Below, piece after piece: positions 33,171 through 40,618 of a DNA stretch of 64,000 nucleotides. Within the stretch, counting starts at the first letter, position 1; each line of letters starts with the position of its first letter. The translations under genes were made by a program, and so were the position numbers. Under the pieces are notes generated by a model. The model had not been told where the DNA came from and did no database searches. It saw nothing but the letters and a program-made list of their open reading frames with translations. Origin of the DNA: Methylobacterium sp. DB0501 (lineage in GTDB: Bacteria; Pseudomonadota; Alphaproteobacteria; Rhizobiales; Beijerinckiaceae); assembly GCF_011043735.1 (NCBI RefSeq), contig NZ_JAAKGV010000026.1, forward strand, positions 1 to 64,000, given 5' to 3'.

Positions 33171-34295
33171 AGCAGAGTGGTGCGGTCTTCTCAACGGATG
33201 GCTGGCGTGATTCGATGGGCCTGACGGCGAGGCGGGGCGGATCATGGCGGGACGATCGCGGTTGTCGGCGACGGCGGCGCAGCGCGCTGAGTTGTCGGCT
33301 CTGGCTGGCGGCGCGGACCGGCCGGAGGCGGACCGGGCGCGGGCGATCCTGCTGACGCTGTCGGGTTGGACCAGCCCGCGGATCGCCGAAGCCTTCGGGG
33401 TGCAGGAGAACACGGTGCGGCTGTGGCGCAGCGCCTTCCAGGCCGAGGGCATCGCGGCCCTGCGCACGCGTGTGGCGTCTGGACCGGCTCCGGTTAAGGC
33501 CGAGGCGGCTTTGCGTGTCGCGGTGCCTCTGCTGAGCGCGCCGGTGGCCGACCGCACCAACTGGACCCTGGTCCGGCTCGCCGAGGAGATCGAGCGCCGG
33601 GAAGGCGTCACGATCTCGCGCGCGCAACTCTCGAAGGTGCTGCGGGCCAAAGGGGGCTCCGCTACCGGCGGCCGCGCCACACGCTGAAGGGCCGCCAGGA
33701 CGCCGAGGCCGTCGCACGGGTCGGCCTGCGCCTGTCCTTGCGCAAGCAGCAGGCACAGGCCGGCGACATCGTGCTGCTGTTTGTCGACGAGAGCGAGGCG
33801 CTGACCCATCCCTATCTCGCCCGGGCCTGGGCGCCGCGCGGGGCCGACTTGCGCGTGCCGGCGCCGGCCCGCAAGATCGCCGTGCTGGGCGCCCTCGACC
33901 ACGCTCGCCGCGACCTCGTCGTGACCACGGCGCGCACGAAGCGCAGCACCGACTTCATCGGCCTGCTGGAGCGGCTCGACGGCCTCTACGGTCCCAGACC
34001 CGGCCAGCCGACCAAACCCGTCGTCCTCGTCCTCGACAACGGCCCGATCCACACCAGCAAGGCCAGCCGGGCCGCCCTCGACGCACGTCGGCATTGGCTC
34101 ATCGTCGAGTGGCTGCCGCGCTATGCCCCCGAACTCAACGACATCGAGGGCGTTTGGCGCGATCTCAAGGCGCATCACCTGGCCCATCGAACCTTCACCG
34201 AGCTCGATGATCTCGACACCACCATCCATGACGCCGTCGCCAACCTGAACCACCGCCGCCAGCGCGATCCGTTGGTCAGCCCACGAATCTCTGCT
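33171..34295 (+). mobile_element. IS630-family element, copy B, intact
   Basis: The ends are AGCAGAGTGG at 33171 and AATCTCTGCT finishing at 34295, inverted to each other, with the family's TA duplication at 33169-33170 and 34296-34297. Joining the flanks across one TA restores the codon TAG at the end of the neighbouring minus-strand gene, so the insertion hit that stop codon. Copy A at 22778 is a truncated sister. Confidence 0.85.
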
Positions 34296-34298
34296 TAG
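33244..34298 (+). CDS. IS630-family transposase, frameshifted orfAB
   Basis: The transposase is split into two frames. The first part (33244-33687) has the helix-turn-helix domain (SPRIAEAFGVQENTVRLWRS). The second, in the -1 frame, has the DDE core: LLFVDESEALTHPYLARAWA, VLVLDNGPIHTSKASRAALD and YAPELNDIEGVWRDLKAHHL. The frames meet near AAAGGGGGC at 33649-33657, a run shared with copy A, so -1 programmed frameshifting is likely. The stop TAG at 34296-34298 is made from the TA target duplication plus one flanking base. All three catalytic acidic residues are present. Confidence 0.82.
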
Positions 34299-35026
34299 AC
34301 AGTGCGCACGACCCGCTGCGTCGCGGCCGCTTCGGCCTTCGCGCTCGCCTTGGGCGCCGCGACTTCACCAACCGAGCTGTTCATGAACTCGACGCTCCAC
34401 GACCGCAGCTTCCCGTCGTCGAGCGTCATCGTACCCGACAGGTCCTGCGACTTCATCAGCCGTGCGGTGTAGCGTCCATAGGCGGCGTCGCGCTCCTCGT
34501 CGTTCCGGGCCGCCTTCTTTTCCTTGTCGAAGGCCTCCAGCGCCTTTTGCGCCGCCTTCATCGCGTTGAGTCCGGCAACTTCCCTGAACTCCTTGGCGAG
34601 CTCAGGGTCGTCCTTGAACATCTTCTCGATTTTTTTCTTGTAGGGACTGTCGGTCGTGACGTTTCCGGCGCTATCCAACTTGAGATCGATCGGTTCGTCG
34701 AGCGGGATGCCCAGGTTCGTCAGCCGTGAAACGAGGGTGTCGGCCAAGGCTTTGGAGCGATCCTGCACCACCTCGTCGAACGACTTGATGCCGATGGCGC
34801 CCGAGGTCGACGGCGCTCCACTGACGAGGTTGGCGAGCTGAGCCTTCGCGTTGGCACTCAGATCGACCACCGCCGCGGCACCCGCCTTGGCGGACGAGGT
34901 CGTCGTCGGGCTCGCGCCGGTCTGGGTCGCGGTCGACGATGGCCTGGTCGCGGCTTTGCCGCCAACCGAGTGCTCGGACGACGCTGCTCTCGTCCTTTGC
35001 GCCGTCGCTGCTGCTACCGTCGTCAC
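34295..35026 (-). CDS. hypothetical protein, 243 aa, ends at the IS boundary
   Basis: Unrecognised. I start at GTG 35026 because GGGGGGA lies 7 nt upstream. The N-terminal 60 residues are low-complexity Ala/Thr/Ser (TTVAAATAQRTRAASSEHSV). The rest is helical and charged (VVDLSANAKAQLANLVSG, SRLTNLGIPLDEPIDLKLDS, KAAQKALEAFDKEKKAARND). There is no signal peptide. The last codon is TAA, formed at the TA duplicated by IS630 copy B; before insertion it was TAG, so the protein is unchanged. A surface or secreted structural role is possible but unsupported. Confidence 0.6.
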   Translation of the reverse strand: MTTVAAATAQRTRAASSEHSVGGKAATRPSSTATQTGASPTTTSSAKAGAAAVVDLSANAKAQLANLVSGAPSTSGAIGIKSFDEVVQDRSKALADTLVSRLTNLGIPLDEPIDLKLDSAGNVTTDSPYKKKIEKMFKDDPELAKEFREVAGLNAMKAAQKALEAFDKEKKAARNDEERDAAYGRYTARLMKSQDLSGTMTLDDGKLRSWSVEFMNSSVGEVAAPKASAKAEAAATQRVVRTV

Positions 35027-35340
35027 GATCCGTCCCCCCAACCGATCACGCTCCCCTCGCTCTAGTCGAGATAGGGATAAAGTACTCTTAAAGGCCCGGG
35101 GAATATTGAGAATTACGGACGCGGGGCGACGTCGTTCGAGGAGGCCGGCACCTCGACCGACGAGCCCCCCTCGATCCCCTCGCGCGGAATGTCGCCGATC
35201 CCCCGCACCGGCGCGCACGGGCGAAGTTCCAGACGGTGATCGGCCGCCGTCTGCCTCGGGCGCCGGGTCCGCTGCTGGGGCGTCCGTCCGGCCTGTCGGA
35301 GACCGTGCGCTCTGCTGGGCCCTCCGGGTGTCGCACGGTC

Positions 35341-35365
35341 CCGCCCCGCCCGAAGGGCGGGGCGG
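35341..35365 (-). terminator. terminator-like hairpin after the DUF736 gene
   Basis: A perfect 11-bp stem, CCGCCCCGCCC (35341-35351) and GGGCGGGGCGG (35355-35365), has a 3-nt loop and lies 13 nt past the DUF736 stop. There is no U-tract. The stretch 35027-35340 beyond it holds no intact gene; one minus-strand frame near 35113-35230 reads like a lost C-terminal fragment (RGIGDIPREGIEGGSSVEV). Confidence 0.55.
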
Positions 35366-35377
35366 CGGAGGCCTCGA

Positions 35378-35698
35378 TCAGTCCTGGCGGCGACCGCTGG
35401 AGCGGGTCCAGACCAGCGAGTGGGTCCTGCCATCCTCCTCCGCGAAGAGGCGGGCGTAGAGGGGCGCCGGCAGGCTCGGGTCGTCGAGCTTGATCGAGAT
35501 GTAGTCCCGCTCGCCCTTCGACACCTTGGCCCAGCCCGCCCCGATCTCGGCCTTGCCGAGGTAGATGCGGTGGGTGGGCGCGTTCTCGCCGCCGCGGTTC
35601 TCCTCCACGATCGCGACCTTGCGCGCCTGGATCGTCAGGGTGGCGATGTCGCCGGTGAAGCCGGTCTGGGTCTGGGTGAAGGTGCCGATGGTCGCCAT
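35378..35698 (-). CDS. DUF736 family protein
   Basis: A 106-aa protein starting at the ATG at 35698. The DUF736 pattern is complete: MATIGTFTQTQTGFTGDIAT, LTIQARKVAIVEENRGGENA, APTHRIYLGKAEIGAGWAKV, GERDYISIKLDDPSLPAPLY and LFAEEDGRTHSLVWTR. The family is typical of alphaproteobacterial plasmids and is often near replication or transfer genes; its molecular role is not known. Element E3 lies about 95 nt upstream and a GC-rich hairpin follows the stop, so it is probably transcribed alone. Confidence 0.88.
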   Translation of the reverse strand: MATIGTFTQTQTGFTGDIATLTIQARKVAIVEENRGGENAPTHRIYLGKAEIGAGWAKVSKGERDYISIKLDDPSLPAPLYARLFAEEDGRTHSLVWTRSSGRRQD

Positions 35699-35789
35699 GG
35701 TGTGCTCCTCGTCCGGTTGCTCTCGGCCGCGCCCTGCGGCCTCGATGGCGGTCGTCGAGCCGGAGGCTGCCCGGCGCCGCACCTGCGTG

Positions 35790-35890
35790 CAGGCCGCAGC
35801 GCAGCGGAGGACGGCGAGGGACGGGTTTGTTGTTCCGCGAGGAGCCGCCTTGGCGGCGGGGAAGAAACCCGGCCTCCGCCGTTGCGGTGG
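35790..35890 (-). repeat. covarying stem-loop element, copy E3
   Basis: GACGGCGAGGGACGGGTTTG pairs with GAAACCCGGCCTCCGCCGTT, enclosing GCCGCC-TT-GGCGGC and a CCGCGAGGA segment. Where E1 and E2 pair GATTTT with AAAATC, this copy pairs GGGTTT with AAACCC, so both strands changed together. The flank CGCAGCGCAGCGGAGGAC is conserved. The rest of the gap 35891-36245 has only shadow frames. Confidence 0.5.
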
Positions 35891-36245
35891 TCCCGGGCGC
35901 CCCGGATAGAACCGCCCATCCACGAGGCCCATGGGCTGCGGCTGCGCTCAGCGCGCGAGGTGAACCTTGGCCTTCTCGGATCCACCATCAGCCGGCACGG
36001 CACCGCGACGTCCTCCACGGGCCAGGCTGCCGGACGCAACGCAAGGAGATCTCGCACCGGGCAGCACCGTCCCCATGATCCGACGTTTGCAGGGCCTTCG
36101 GGCGCGGCCGGTAGGGATCTCGGTTCGGAACAGGGCTCCTCTGGCTCGCGGCGGCGCCACAGGCCGGGGGATCGCGTCCCACCACCCACGGCGCGGAGGG
36201 CAACGGACGACTCTCCGATCCCAAGGTGACGGCGTGGGCGTACCG

Positions 36246-36749
36246 CTAGCTCCTGCGGCCACGCCCCGCCGCCCGGTTCGCGATCGGCGCCTGCTTGGTG
36301 ACCCGAGAATGCCTCGGAACGAATTTGTGGGTTCGGGCAATGGCGGCGCGCCTGATCGAGTAGTTCGCGGCCGTCTTCGGGTAATCGGCCGGCAGCCCGT
36401 AGAGGGCTCGATAAGCGGCAAACGTCAGGCCGCGCTCCGTCAGATGTCGCTTCAGGGTCTTGTAGCGCTTTCCGTTGATGAAGGAGATCAACGCATCCGG
36501 CGTAATCGATCGACGGATCTGTTCCGGCGTCGGCATCGTGGAGAGCGCTTGAGCTTTCTCCGAAGCTGCATCATCCTGCGTTATCAATTCCTCTCGGCCG
36601 ATTTGGTCCAATGCTTCATGGACGGCGCCGATCAGCGTGACGATCTCGCGCGGACGCACGTAATTGTTCATGACATACGCCGCCACGACAGCCGTCGTGA
36701 GTTTCAACCGACCAGCCGATTGACCGGCGTGTCGTCCGACAACACTCAT
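36246..36749 (-). CDS. Ros/MucR family regulator, zinc ligands lost
   Basis: A 167-aa regulator starting at the ATG at 36749, with AGAGG upstream. The MucR pattern is kept: KLTTAVVAAYVMNNYVRPRE at the N-terminus, then ISFINGKRYKTLKRHLTERG and FAAYRALYGLPADYPKTAAN. The usual finger Cys is Ser, the Asp is Asn and the last His is absent; only the RH of LKRHL remains. The fold may be zinc-independent, as reported for some rhizobial homologues. The AT-rich TATCGAATTTTGGAAAAATC region upstream may be its promoter. It is a paralogue of the regulator at 10359. Confidence 0.82.
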   Translation of the reverse strand: MSVVGRHAGQSAGRLKLTTAVVAAYVMNNYVRPREIVTLIGAVHEALDQIGREELITQDDAASEKAQALSTMPTPEQIRRSITPDALISFINGKRYKTLKRHLTERGLTFAAYRALYGLPADYPKTAANYSIRRAAIARTHKFVPRHSRVTKQAPIANRAAGRGRRS

Positions 36750-36983
36750 TTCAACAACCTCTGCGTAAGGTTGTATCGAATTTTGGAAAAATCGTATCGT
36801 CAGTCAATGACCAGACAGCCGCTCGAGCAGGCGGAATGTCGGTCGACGGAAAAGCGTTGCCTTCGAACCGCAACGGCCTGCGGCAGGCCGGGGCGCGCGC
36901 AAAAGGCGAAGCGATCCCCGACATCGAGCCCGGCCGGTCTGCATCGGGGGAGGGGCAGCCTCGAAACTGCCCCCGCGCGCGGT

Positions 36984-37154
36984 TCACCCCTCATGGGGAT
37001 CGAACTCGGTGACGACGCTGGCGGGATCGCCCTCGAACTCGTCCGAGGTGACGACGGCGTAGCCGGCCTCGGAGCGGAAGACGGTGACCGGGACCATCAG
37101 GGAGAGCGCGAGGCTGTGGGCGTAGCGGTTCGCGAGGGTGAGATCGGTCGCCAT
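36984..37154 (-). CDS. small hypothetical protein, 56 aa
   Basis: Not recognised. The ATG at 37154 follows AGGAG by 11 nt. The protein reads MATDLTLANRYAHSLALSLM, then VPVTVFRSEAGYAVVTSDEF and EGDPASVVTEFDPHEG: a helix followed by two likely beta strands and an acidic tail. Composition is that of a real protein, unlike the overlapping frames. Upstream, between 37210 and 37260, a 15-bp sequence (CCGGGAGCGGCCGC) occurs twice in direct orientation, 34 bp apart. Confidence 0.55.
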   Translation of the reverse strand: MATDLTLANRYAHSLALSLMVPVTVFRSEAGYAVVTSDEFEGDPASVVTEFDPHEG

Positions 37155-37397
37155 CGGGGTCTTGCTCCTGACGGAGCGGGGGCGATCCCCGCTCGACAGC
37201 GCCCCAGAAGGCCGGGAGCGGCCGCGATCACCGCGGGAGGCGAAGCCGGGAGCGGCCGCCCGCTTGCGGAGCGGACCCCTCGAGGGTTGATCGTGGAAGG
37301 CCGCGACGGCCTATCGGGGTTGCTGCGAGAGAGCGGGGTCGACCACCGCCAGCCGGGCGCGCCATCGACAGGACATCGATCTCATAGCGAAATGCGG

Positions 37398-37820
37398 TCA
37401 CAGGGTCCGGTCGATCCGGCCCTGGGCGGCGGTGAAGAGCGGACGGATCGCGGTCCGGATCAGGTTCATGAACCCGGGTCCGAACGAGCCGCGTGGCGTC
37501 TGGTTCGGGTCGAAGTGGAAGGACCGCTCGGCGACGTCGTAGTTGTACTCGCTGACCATGACCCAGCCGCGCTTCAGCGTCGACAGGCCAGCCCGGCGCA
37601 GTTCGAGCACCGGGATCTCGAGGGCGATCTGTCCCTCGCCCGGCGGGGTTCCGGAGATGGCCAGCAGGACGAGGTGGGTCAGCCCCTGGGCCTGATCGGG
37701 CACGGTGATGGCCAGGCAGGTCGGGCGATCCTTGGGCGCGTTGAACCGGCCCTCCTCCCGCTGCCACCGCCACAGGTAGGGATAGGCGATGACCGTGCCC
37801 GACGGGAAAGCGCCGGTCAT
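37398..37820 (-). CDS. PemK/MazF-like toxin, second pair
   Basis: A 140-aa protein starting at the ATG at 37820. GTVIAYPYLWRWQREEGRFN is followed by KDRPTCLAITVP, the same pattern as the toxin at 1762-2169 (GEIILYSYLWAREYDRGEEAG and RKARPTCVML). WVMVSEYNYDVAERS parallels WVIVDEFNTDDLAAS. The two are diverged paralogues. The start codon lies one base after the antitoxin stop. RNA cleavage is expected from family membership. Confidence 0.65.
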   Translation of the reverse strand: MTGAFPSGTVIAYPYLWRWQREEGRFNAPKDRPTCLAITVPDQAQGLTHLVLLAISGTPPGEGQIALEIPVLELRRAGLSTLKRGWVMVSEYNYDVAERSFHFDPNQTPRGSFGPGFMNLIRTAIRPLFTAAQGRIDRTL

Positions 37821-37821
37821 C

Positions 37822-38079
37822 CTAGTTGCTCCCGTGCTCGGCCGACTGGCGGTCGAGTTCGTCCAGGATGAGGTGCGCCAGCTCCGGGGGCGTCTCTCCT
37901 GCGGCATAGGCCCGGCGCGGGTCGGCCTGTTCGGTCAGTTGCCGGTAGGTGTCGGCCGAGAGCACGACCAGGGATGGCCGGCCGTGCTTGGTCAGGGTCA
38001 GGGGCGCCAGGCGCGCCTCGTCGTGGTAGCGGCCGAAGTGGCGGAGGAACTCGGCGGTGGTGACGGATTTTTCGGGCAT
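37822..38079 (-). CDS. Phd/YefM-like antitoxin, second pair
   Basis: An 85-aa antitoxin starting at the ATG at 38079, with GGGGAG upstream. The operator-binding half reads KSVTTAEFLRHFGRYHDEAR and APLTLTKHGRPSLVVLSADT, matching prevent-host-death antitoxins (T-KHGRP-x-xVV-L-S). The C-terminal tail is acidic (PELAHLILDELDRQSAEHGS). It directly precedes the PemK-like toxin. A good sigma-70-like promoter lies 26-48 nt upstream, in an AT-rich segment where autoregulation would act. Confidence 0.75.
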   Translation of the reverse strand: MPEKSVTTAEFLRHFGRYHDEARLAPLTLTKHGRPSLVVLSADTYRQLTEQADPRRAYAAGETPPELAHLILDELDRQSAEHGSN

Positions 38080-38104
38080 GCTCTCCCCCCTCTGAGTTAC
38101 ACGG

Positions 38105-38132
38105 ATTATACAGATAACACGAATTAGCGTCA
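38105..38132 (-). promoter_or_regulatory. promoter of the second PemK-like pair
   Basis: On the minus strand a -10 TATAAT (38105-38110) is preceded, after 16 bp, by TGACGC as a -35. It lies 25 nt upstream of the antitoxin start in a locally AT-rich stretch. This is one of few clear sigma-70-like promoters in the window. Confidence 0.55.
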
Positions 38133-38158
38133 TCCCGCTCTGTGGCGGGGCCACGCCG

Positions 38159-38542
38159 TCACAGGCCGAGGTCCTGCTGGAGGAAGCGGGCCGGGATGTC
38201 CTCCTCCCTGCCCTGCCAGACGACGCGGCCGTTCTCCCAGATCGTGACGAAGCCGCCGCCCTTCGGCATCGGCGGCGGAGGCGCCGCCTCGAAGTTCCGG
38301 CAAGCCGAACTCGCCCGTCGTGGCCGAGAAGGTCGGCGTCCGGCTGTTGCCGATCAGGACGCGGTCGCAGGCGCCTGTCGGCCGCCGGACGCGGCGGCGC
38401 GACAAGCCGAGGTGGAACAGCTCGTAGGCGCGCTGCTCCTCGAGGGCGCGTTCCAGTGCCGACAGTGCTTGCACCGGCCGGGGCGGGTGTCGGCCGGCTC
38501 GTCCAGGGCCGGTCCGCCATTGTGCCCGACCCGGGCGGTCAT
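38159..38542 (-). pseudogene. HNGGP-type plasmid protein with two offsetting frameshifts
   Basis: The gene starts at ATG 38542 (MTARVGHNGGPALDEPADTR), overlapping the upstream gene's stop. The frame then shifts: CKHCRHW is in frame one, RAYELFHLGLSRRRVRRPTG and SRTPTFSATTGEFG continue in a second frame, and NFEAAPPPPMPKGGGF to the TGA at 38159 returns to the first. One base is missing near 38430 and one is extra near 38308. The shifts cancel, but the first frame has a stop at 38354 between them. Either the gene is dead or these are sequence errors. The CxxC pair suggests a small zinc-binding protein. Confidence 0.65.
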
Positions 38543-39132
38543 GGCCGCCCTCCCCGCGCCCGAGCGGCTCCGCACAGCCAGCGCCGCAGGTCCCGGCGCA
38601 TCAGGCCGATCGGCCCGTTGAGGACGCTGACGCGGGCATCGCGGCGCACGCAGCCCATCTCGACGAAGCCGCGCACGAGGGCGTGCATCACCGTCAGGTA
38701 GAGCTGGCCGCCGACCAGCGCGACGTCCTCGACCGGTTCGTCGCCGTAGCGGGTCAGCCCGGCAATCTCGGCGCCGGCGTGCATCCCATAGGTGTCGGGT
38801 CGCCGCGGCGAGGGTGGCCGTGGCCAGCGCGTGGTCACGCCGCCGGCGATCATCCGCTCGGCGAGGTCCTGCGTCAGCCGCGCGTCGTAGTCGGCGATCG
38901 GGGTCGCCGCGTCGCGAAAGCCGTAATGGGCCGAGAGGAAGGCGACCTTGGCCATTCGGCCGTCCGGGTCGGCGGCGCGCAGCGTGCGCCAGAGCGGGCC
39001 GTCGTAGCGCGCGAGCGCCGGGATGCGGTCGGGATCGGGGCGCTTCGTCGCCGAGCAGGCGAGGACGAGGAGGCGGGCAGGTCGGGAGAAAGGGAGATCG
39101 GCTGGGCCAGCGGCGGAGCGATGTCGGTCCAT
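38539..39132 (-). CDS. DUF6884-like protein
   Basis: A 197-aa protein starting at the ATG at 39132, just after leader hairpin L4. Its core LLVLACSATKRPDPDRIPAL, ARYDGPLWRTLRAADPDG and KVAFLSAHYGFRDAATPI matches the DUF6884 pattern (C-S-x-TK and LSA-x-YG). Later DTYGMHAGAEIAGLTRYGD and GQLYLTVMHALVRGFV follow. Family function is unknown; the conserved CSxTK suggests an enzyme acting on a nucleotide or base. The segment TTRWPRPPSPRR is of poorer quality. It overlaps the frameshifted gene downstream by 4 nt, so they form an operon. Confidence 0.7.
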   Translation of the reverse strand: MDRHRSAAGPADLPFSRPARLLVLACSATKRPDPDRIPALARYDGPLWRTLRAADPDGRMAKVAFLSAHYGFRDAATPIADYDARLTQDLAERMIAGGVTTRWPRPPSPRRPDTYGMHAGAEIAGLTRYGDEPVEDVALVGGQLYLTVMHALVRGFVEMGCVRRDARVSVLNGPIGLMRRDLRRWLCGAARARGGRP

Positions 39133-39143
39133 GGAGACGCTTT

Positions 39144-39187
39144 CGCGACGGGGCCGGAGCCTCTCTCCGATCACTCATCCCGTCGCG
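39144..39187 (-). promoter_or_regulatory. leader hairpin L4 (best example)
   Basis: On the minus strand CGCGACGGG (39179-39187 complement) pairs perfectly over 9 bp with CCCGTCGCG (39144-39152 complement). Inside, CGGAG-AGAGG-CTCCG forms the second stem. It ends 11 nt before the ATG of the DUF6884-like gene, whose own ribosome binding site is weak. This makes translational control plausible. Confidence 0.65.
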
Positions 39188-39293
39188 AGGCCTCGCCCCT
39201 CCTCTGGCTCCGGGCCTCTACGCGTCGATGTCCCGCAGCCCTGCGATCGAGGGGGATTCGCCGTTCAGCCGGCCTTGCTAGCGTGGCCGCATC

Positions 39294-39725
39294 GTGCCGA
39301 TCCACCCCGAACACCGCCACTTCTACCCGATCGACTGGCCGCAGCTCTCGGACGCGATCCGCTTCGGCCGGGCCGGCGGGCGCTGCGAGGCCTGCGGACG
39401 CCCGCACGGGCAGGTCATCGTCTGCCTGGACGAGGGGACGTGGTACGATGCCGAGGCCGGGCATTGGCGCTCCGGCCGGGGTCGGCCGCTGCGGCGCCCG
39501 CCCGGGCTCGCGGCCCTGGCCGAAGCCCGGCTGACGCTGCCGATCCTTGCGACCTGCCATCGGGCGCACGACACCAGCCTGAACGGCGACCGGGATCTGG
39601 CGGCGTGGTGCCAGCGCTGCCACCTGCTGCACGACCGGCCCGAGCATCTGCGGCGGCGCCGGCTCACCTATCTACGGCGCCGAGCCCTCGGCGATCTGTT
39701 CCTCGGTCCCTACCCGCTCCCGTGA
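39294..39725 (+). CDS. HNH-type nuclease-like protein
   Basis: A 143-aa protein with a probable GTG start at 39294. FGRAGGRCEACGRPHGQVIV gives the first CxxC; later LPILATCHRAHDTSLNGDRD and LAAWCQRCHLLHDRPEHLRR give the CH, the Asn-containing loop and the second CxxCH of a zinc-stabilised HNH/beta-beta-alpha-Me fold. Such proteins nick or cut DNA. The C-terminus is basic (RRRRLTYLRRRALGDLFLG). It is close to the SH3 fragment but on the opposite strand. The start is tentative. Confidence 0.7.
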   Translation: MPIHPEHRHFYPIDWPQLSDAIRFGRAGGRCEACGRPHGQVIVCLDEGTWYDAEAGHWRSGRGRPLRRPPGLAALAEARLTLPILATCHRAHDTSLNGDRDLAAWCQRCHLLHDRPEHLRRRRLTYLRRRALGDLFLGPYPLP

Positions 39726-39735
39726 ATGGCGCGGC

Positions 39736-39978
39736 TCAGGACCGTCCGGCCGGACCACGGCCATAGGTTCCGGGTTCCTGCGGGGGAATGCCGGGACCGG
39801 CGGGACCGTGACCATGGTACGGGTTGGCGCCGCGTCCGATGAAGCGGCCCGCCACCCAGCCGGAGCCGCCGTAGACATCGACGTAGCACCAGGTGCCCCG
39901 AGACGCGCCGACATTGACGAAGTCGCCGCGCGCGAGGCGATTGACGATCCGGCTGCCGTCACCGGGGCGGGCATGCAC
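39736..39978 (-). CDS. bacterial SH3 domain protein, N-terminus lost
   Basis: An 80-aa piece with MHARPGDGSRIVNRLARGDF, VNVGASRGTWCYVDVYGGSG and WVAGRFIGRGANPYHGHGPA, a typical SH3b domain of exported proteins. The frame is open upstream to about 40032 (AGGYEQAYVTVRTA continues the domain), but a TAG follows and no signal peptide is present. The 5' end has been replaced by transposase fragments, so this is probably a truncated gene. The Gly/Pro-rich tail is normal for the family. Confidence 0.6.
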   Translation of the reverse strand: MHARPGDGSRIVNRLARGDFVNVGASRGTWCYVDVYGGSGWVAGRFIGRGANPYHGHGPAGPGIPPQEPGTYGRGPAGRS

Positions 39979-40024
39979 GGCGGTTCTTACCGTTACATAG
40001 GCCTGCTCGTATCCGCCCGCGCGC

Positions 40025-40153
40025 CTCGGCGGCTACCTCGCCCGCTCACGCGATCCGCCGCCCGGCAATCTCGTCATGTGGCGCGGCTTTGCACGGCTCA
40101 CCGACATTGCGCTCGGAGCCGCCCTCGCGCGGACATCGACAGGATATGGGTAA
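40025..40153 (+). pseudogene. C-terminal scrap of an IS4-type transposase
   Basis: The plus strand reads LGGYLARSRDPPPGNLVMWR, then GFARLTDIALGAALA, and stops at 40151. This is the characteristic end of IS4-family transposases (LGGYLAR-x-x-DPPPGN-x-x-WRG-x-x-RLTDI). Nothing upstream of 40025 continues the frame. It lies across the damaged 5' end of the SH3 gene. Confidence 0.6.
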
Positions 40154-40500
40154 AAGGAAGCCTCACCGAGGGCTTACGGCAGAGGATGCGCGACAGCATG
40201 GCCGGCGTCGCCGTCACACCATGCTCGGTCAGAAGCCGCTCGGCCAGTTCCGGCATGGTGACGTCGGGCGTAGCCTCCACCGCTGCGATCAGGAAATCCG
40301 CCACCGGCTCCAGCTTGCCGCTGCCCTTGGGGCGCCCTTGGCGGGCCGGTGCCGCGGAGCTGGTCCGAGAGGGACGCCACGCCAGCTTGATCGCGCAACT
40401 CGCACTGACCGAAAACTGCCGGGCCGCAGCTCGGCGAGAACCGCCGTTCTCGACAAACCCGGTGATCCGCTCGCGAAGATCCTAAAGAGTAGCAGCCACA
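40150..40500 (-). pseudogene. N-terminal fragment of an IS630-type transposase
   Basis: Two minus-strand frames give the helix-turn-helix part of an IS630-type transposase distinct from copies A and B. One reads LEPVADFLIAAVEATPDVTM and PELAERLLTEHGVTATPAML; just upstream in a different frame is a SLRERITGFVENG-like start. The catalytic domain is missing and there is at least one frameshift. It marks the left border of the catabolic island. The 118 bases to 40618 hold no gene. Confidence 0.6.
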
Positions 40501-40618
40501 CATGATCCACCTCCTCGCACAAGGCAATCAGGTCAGCCGCACCCTCGCAACCCGCGAGTCCAATTTCTAGGACGACGCTTTAGTGGCGACTTTGCGAGTC
40601 CAACGCTTACAAATGCAG

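Noticed and set aside
35967-37871. 634-codon plus-strand frame
   Set aside because: It passes over the MucR and PemK-like genes on the other strand and has no recognisable motif.
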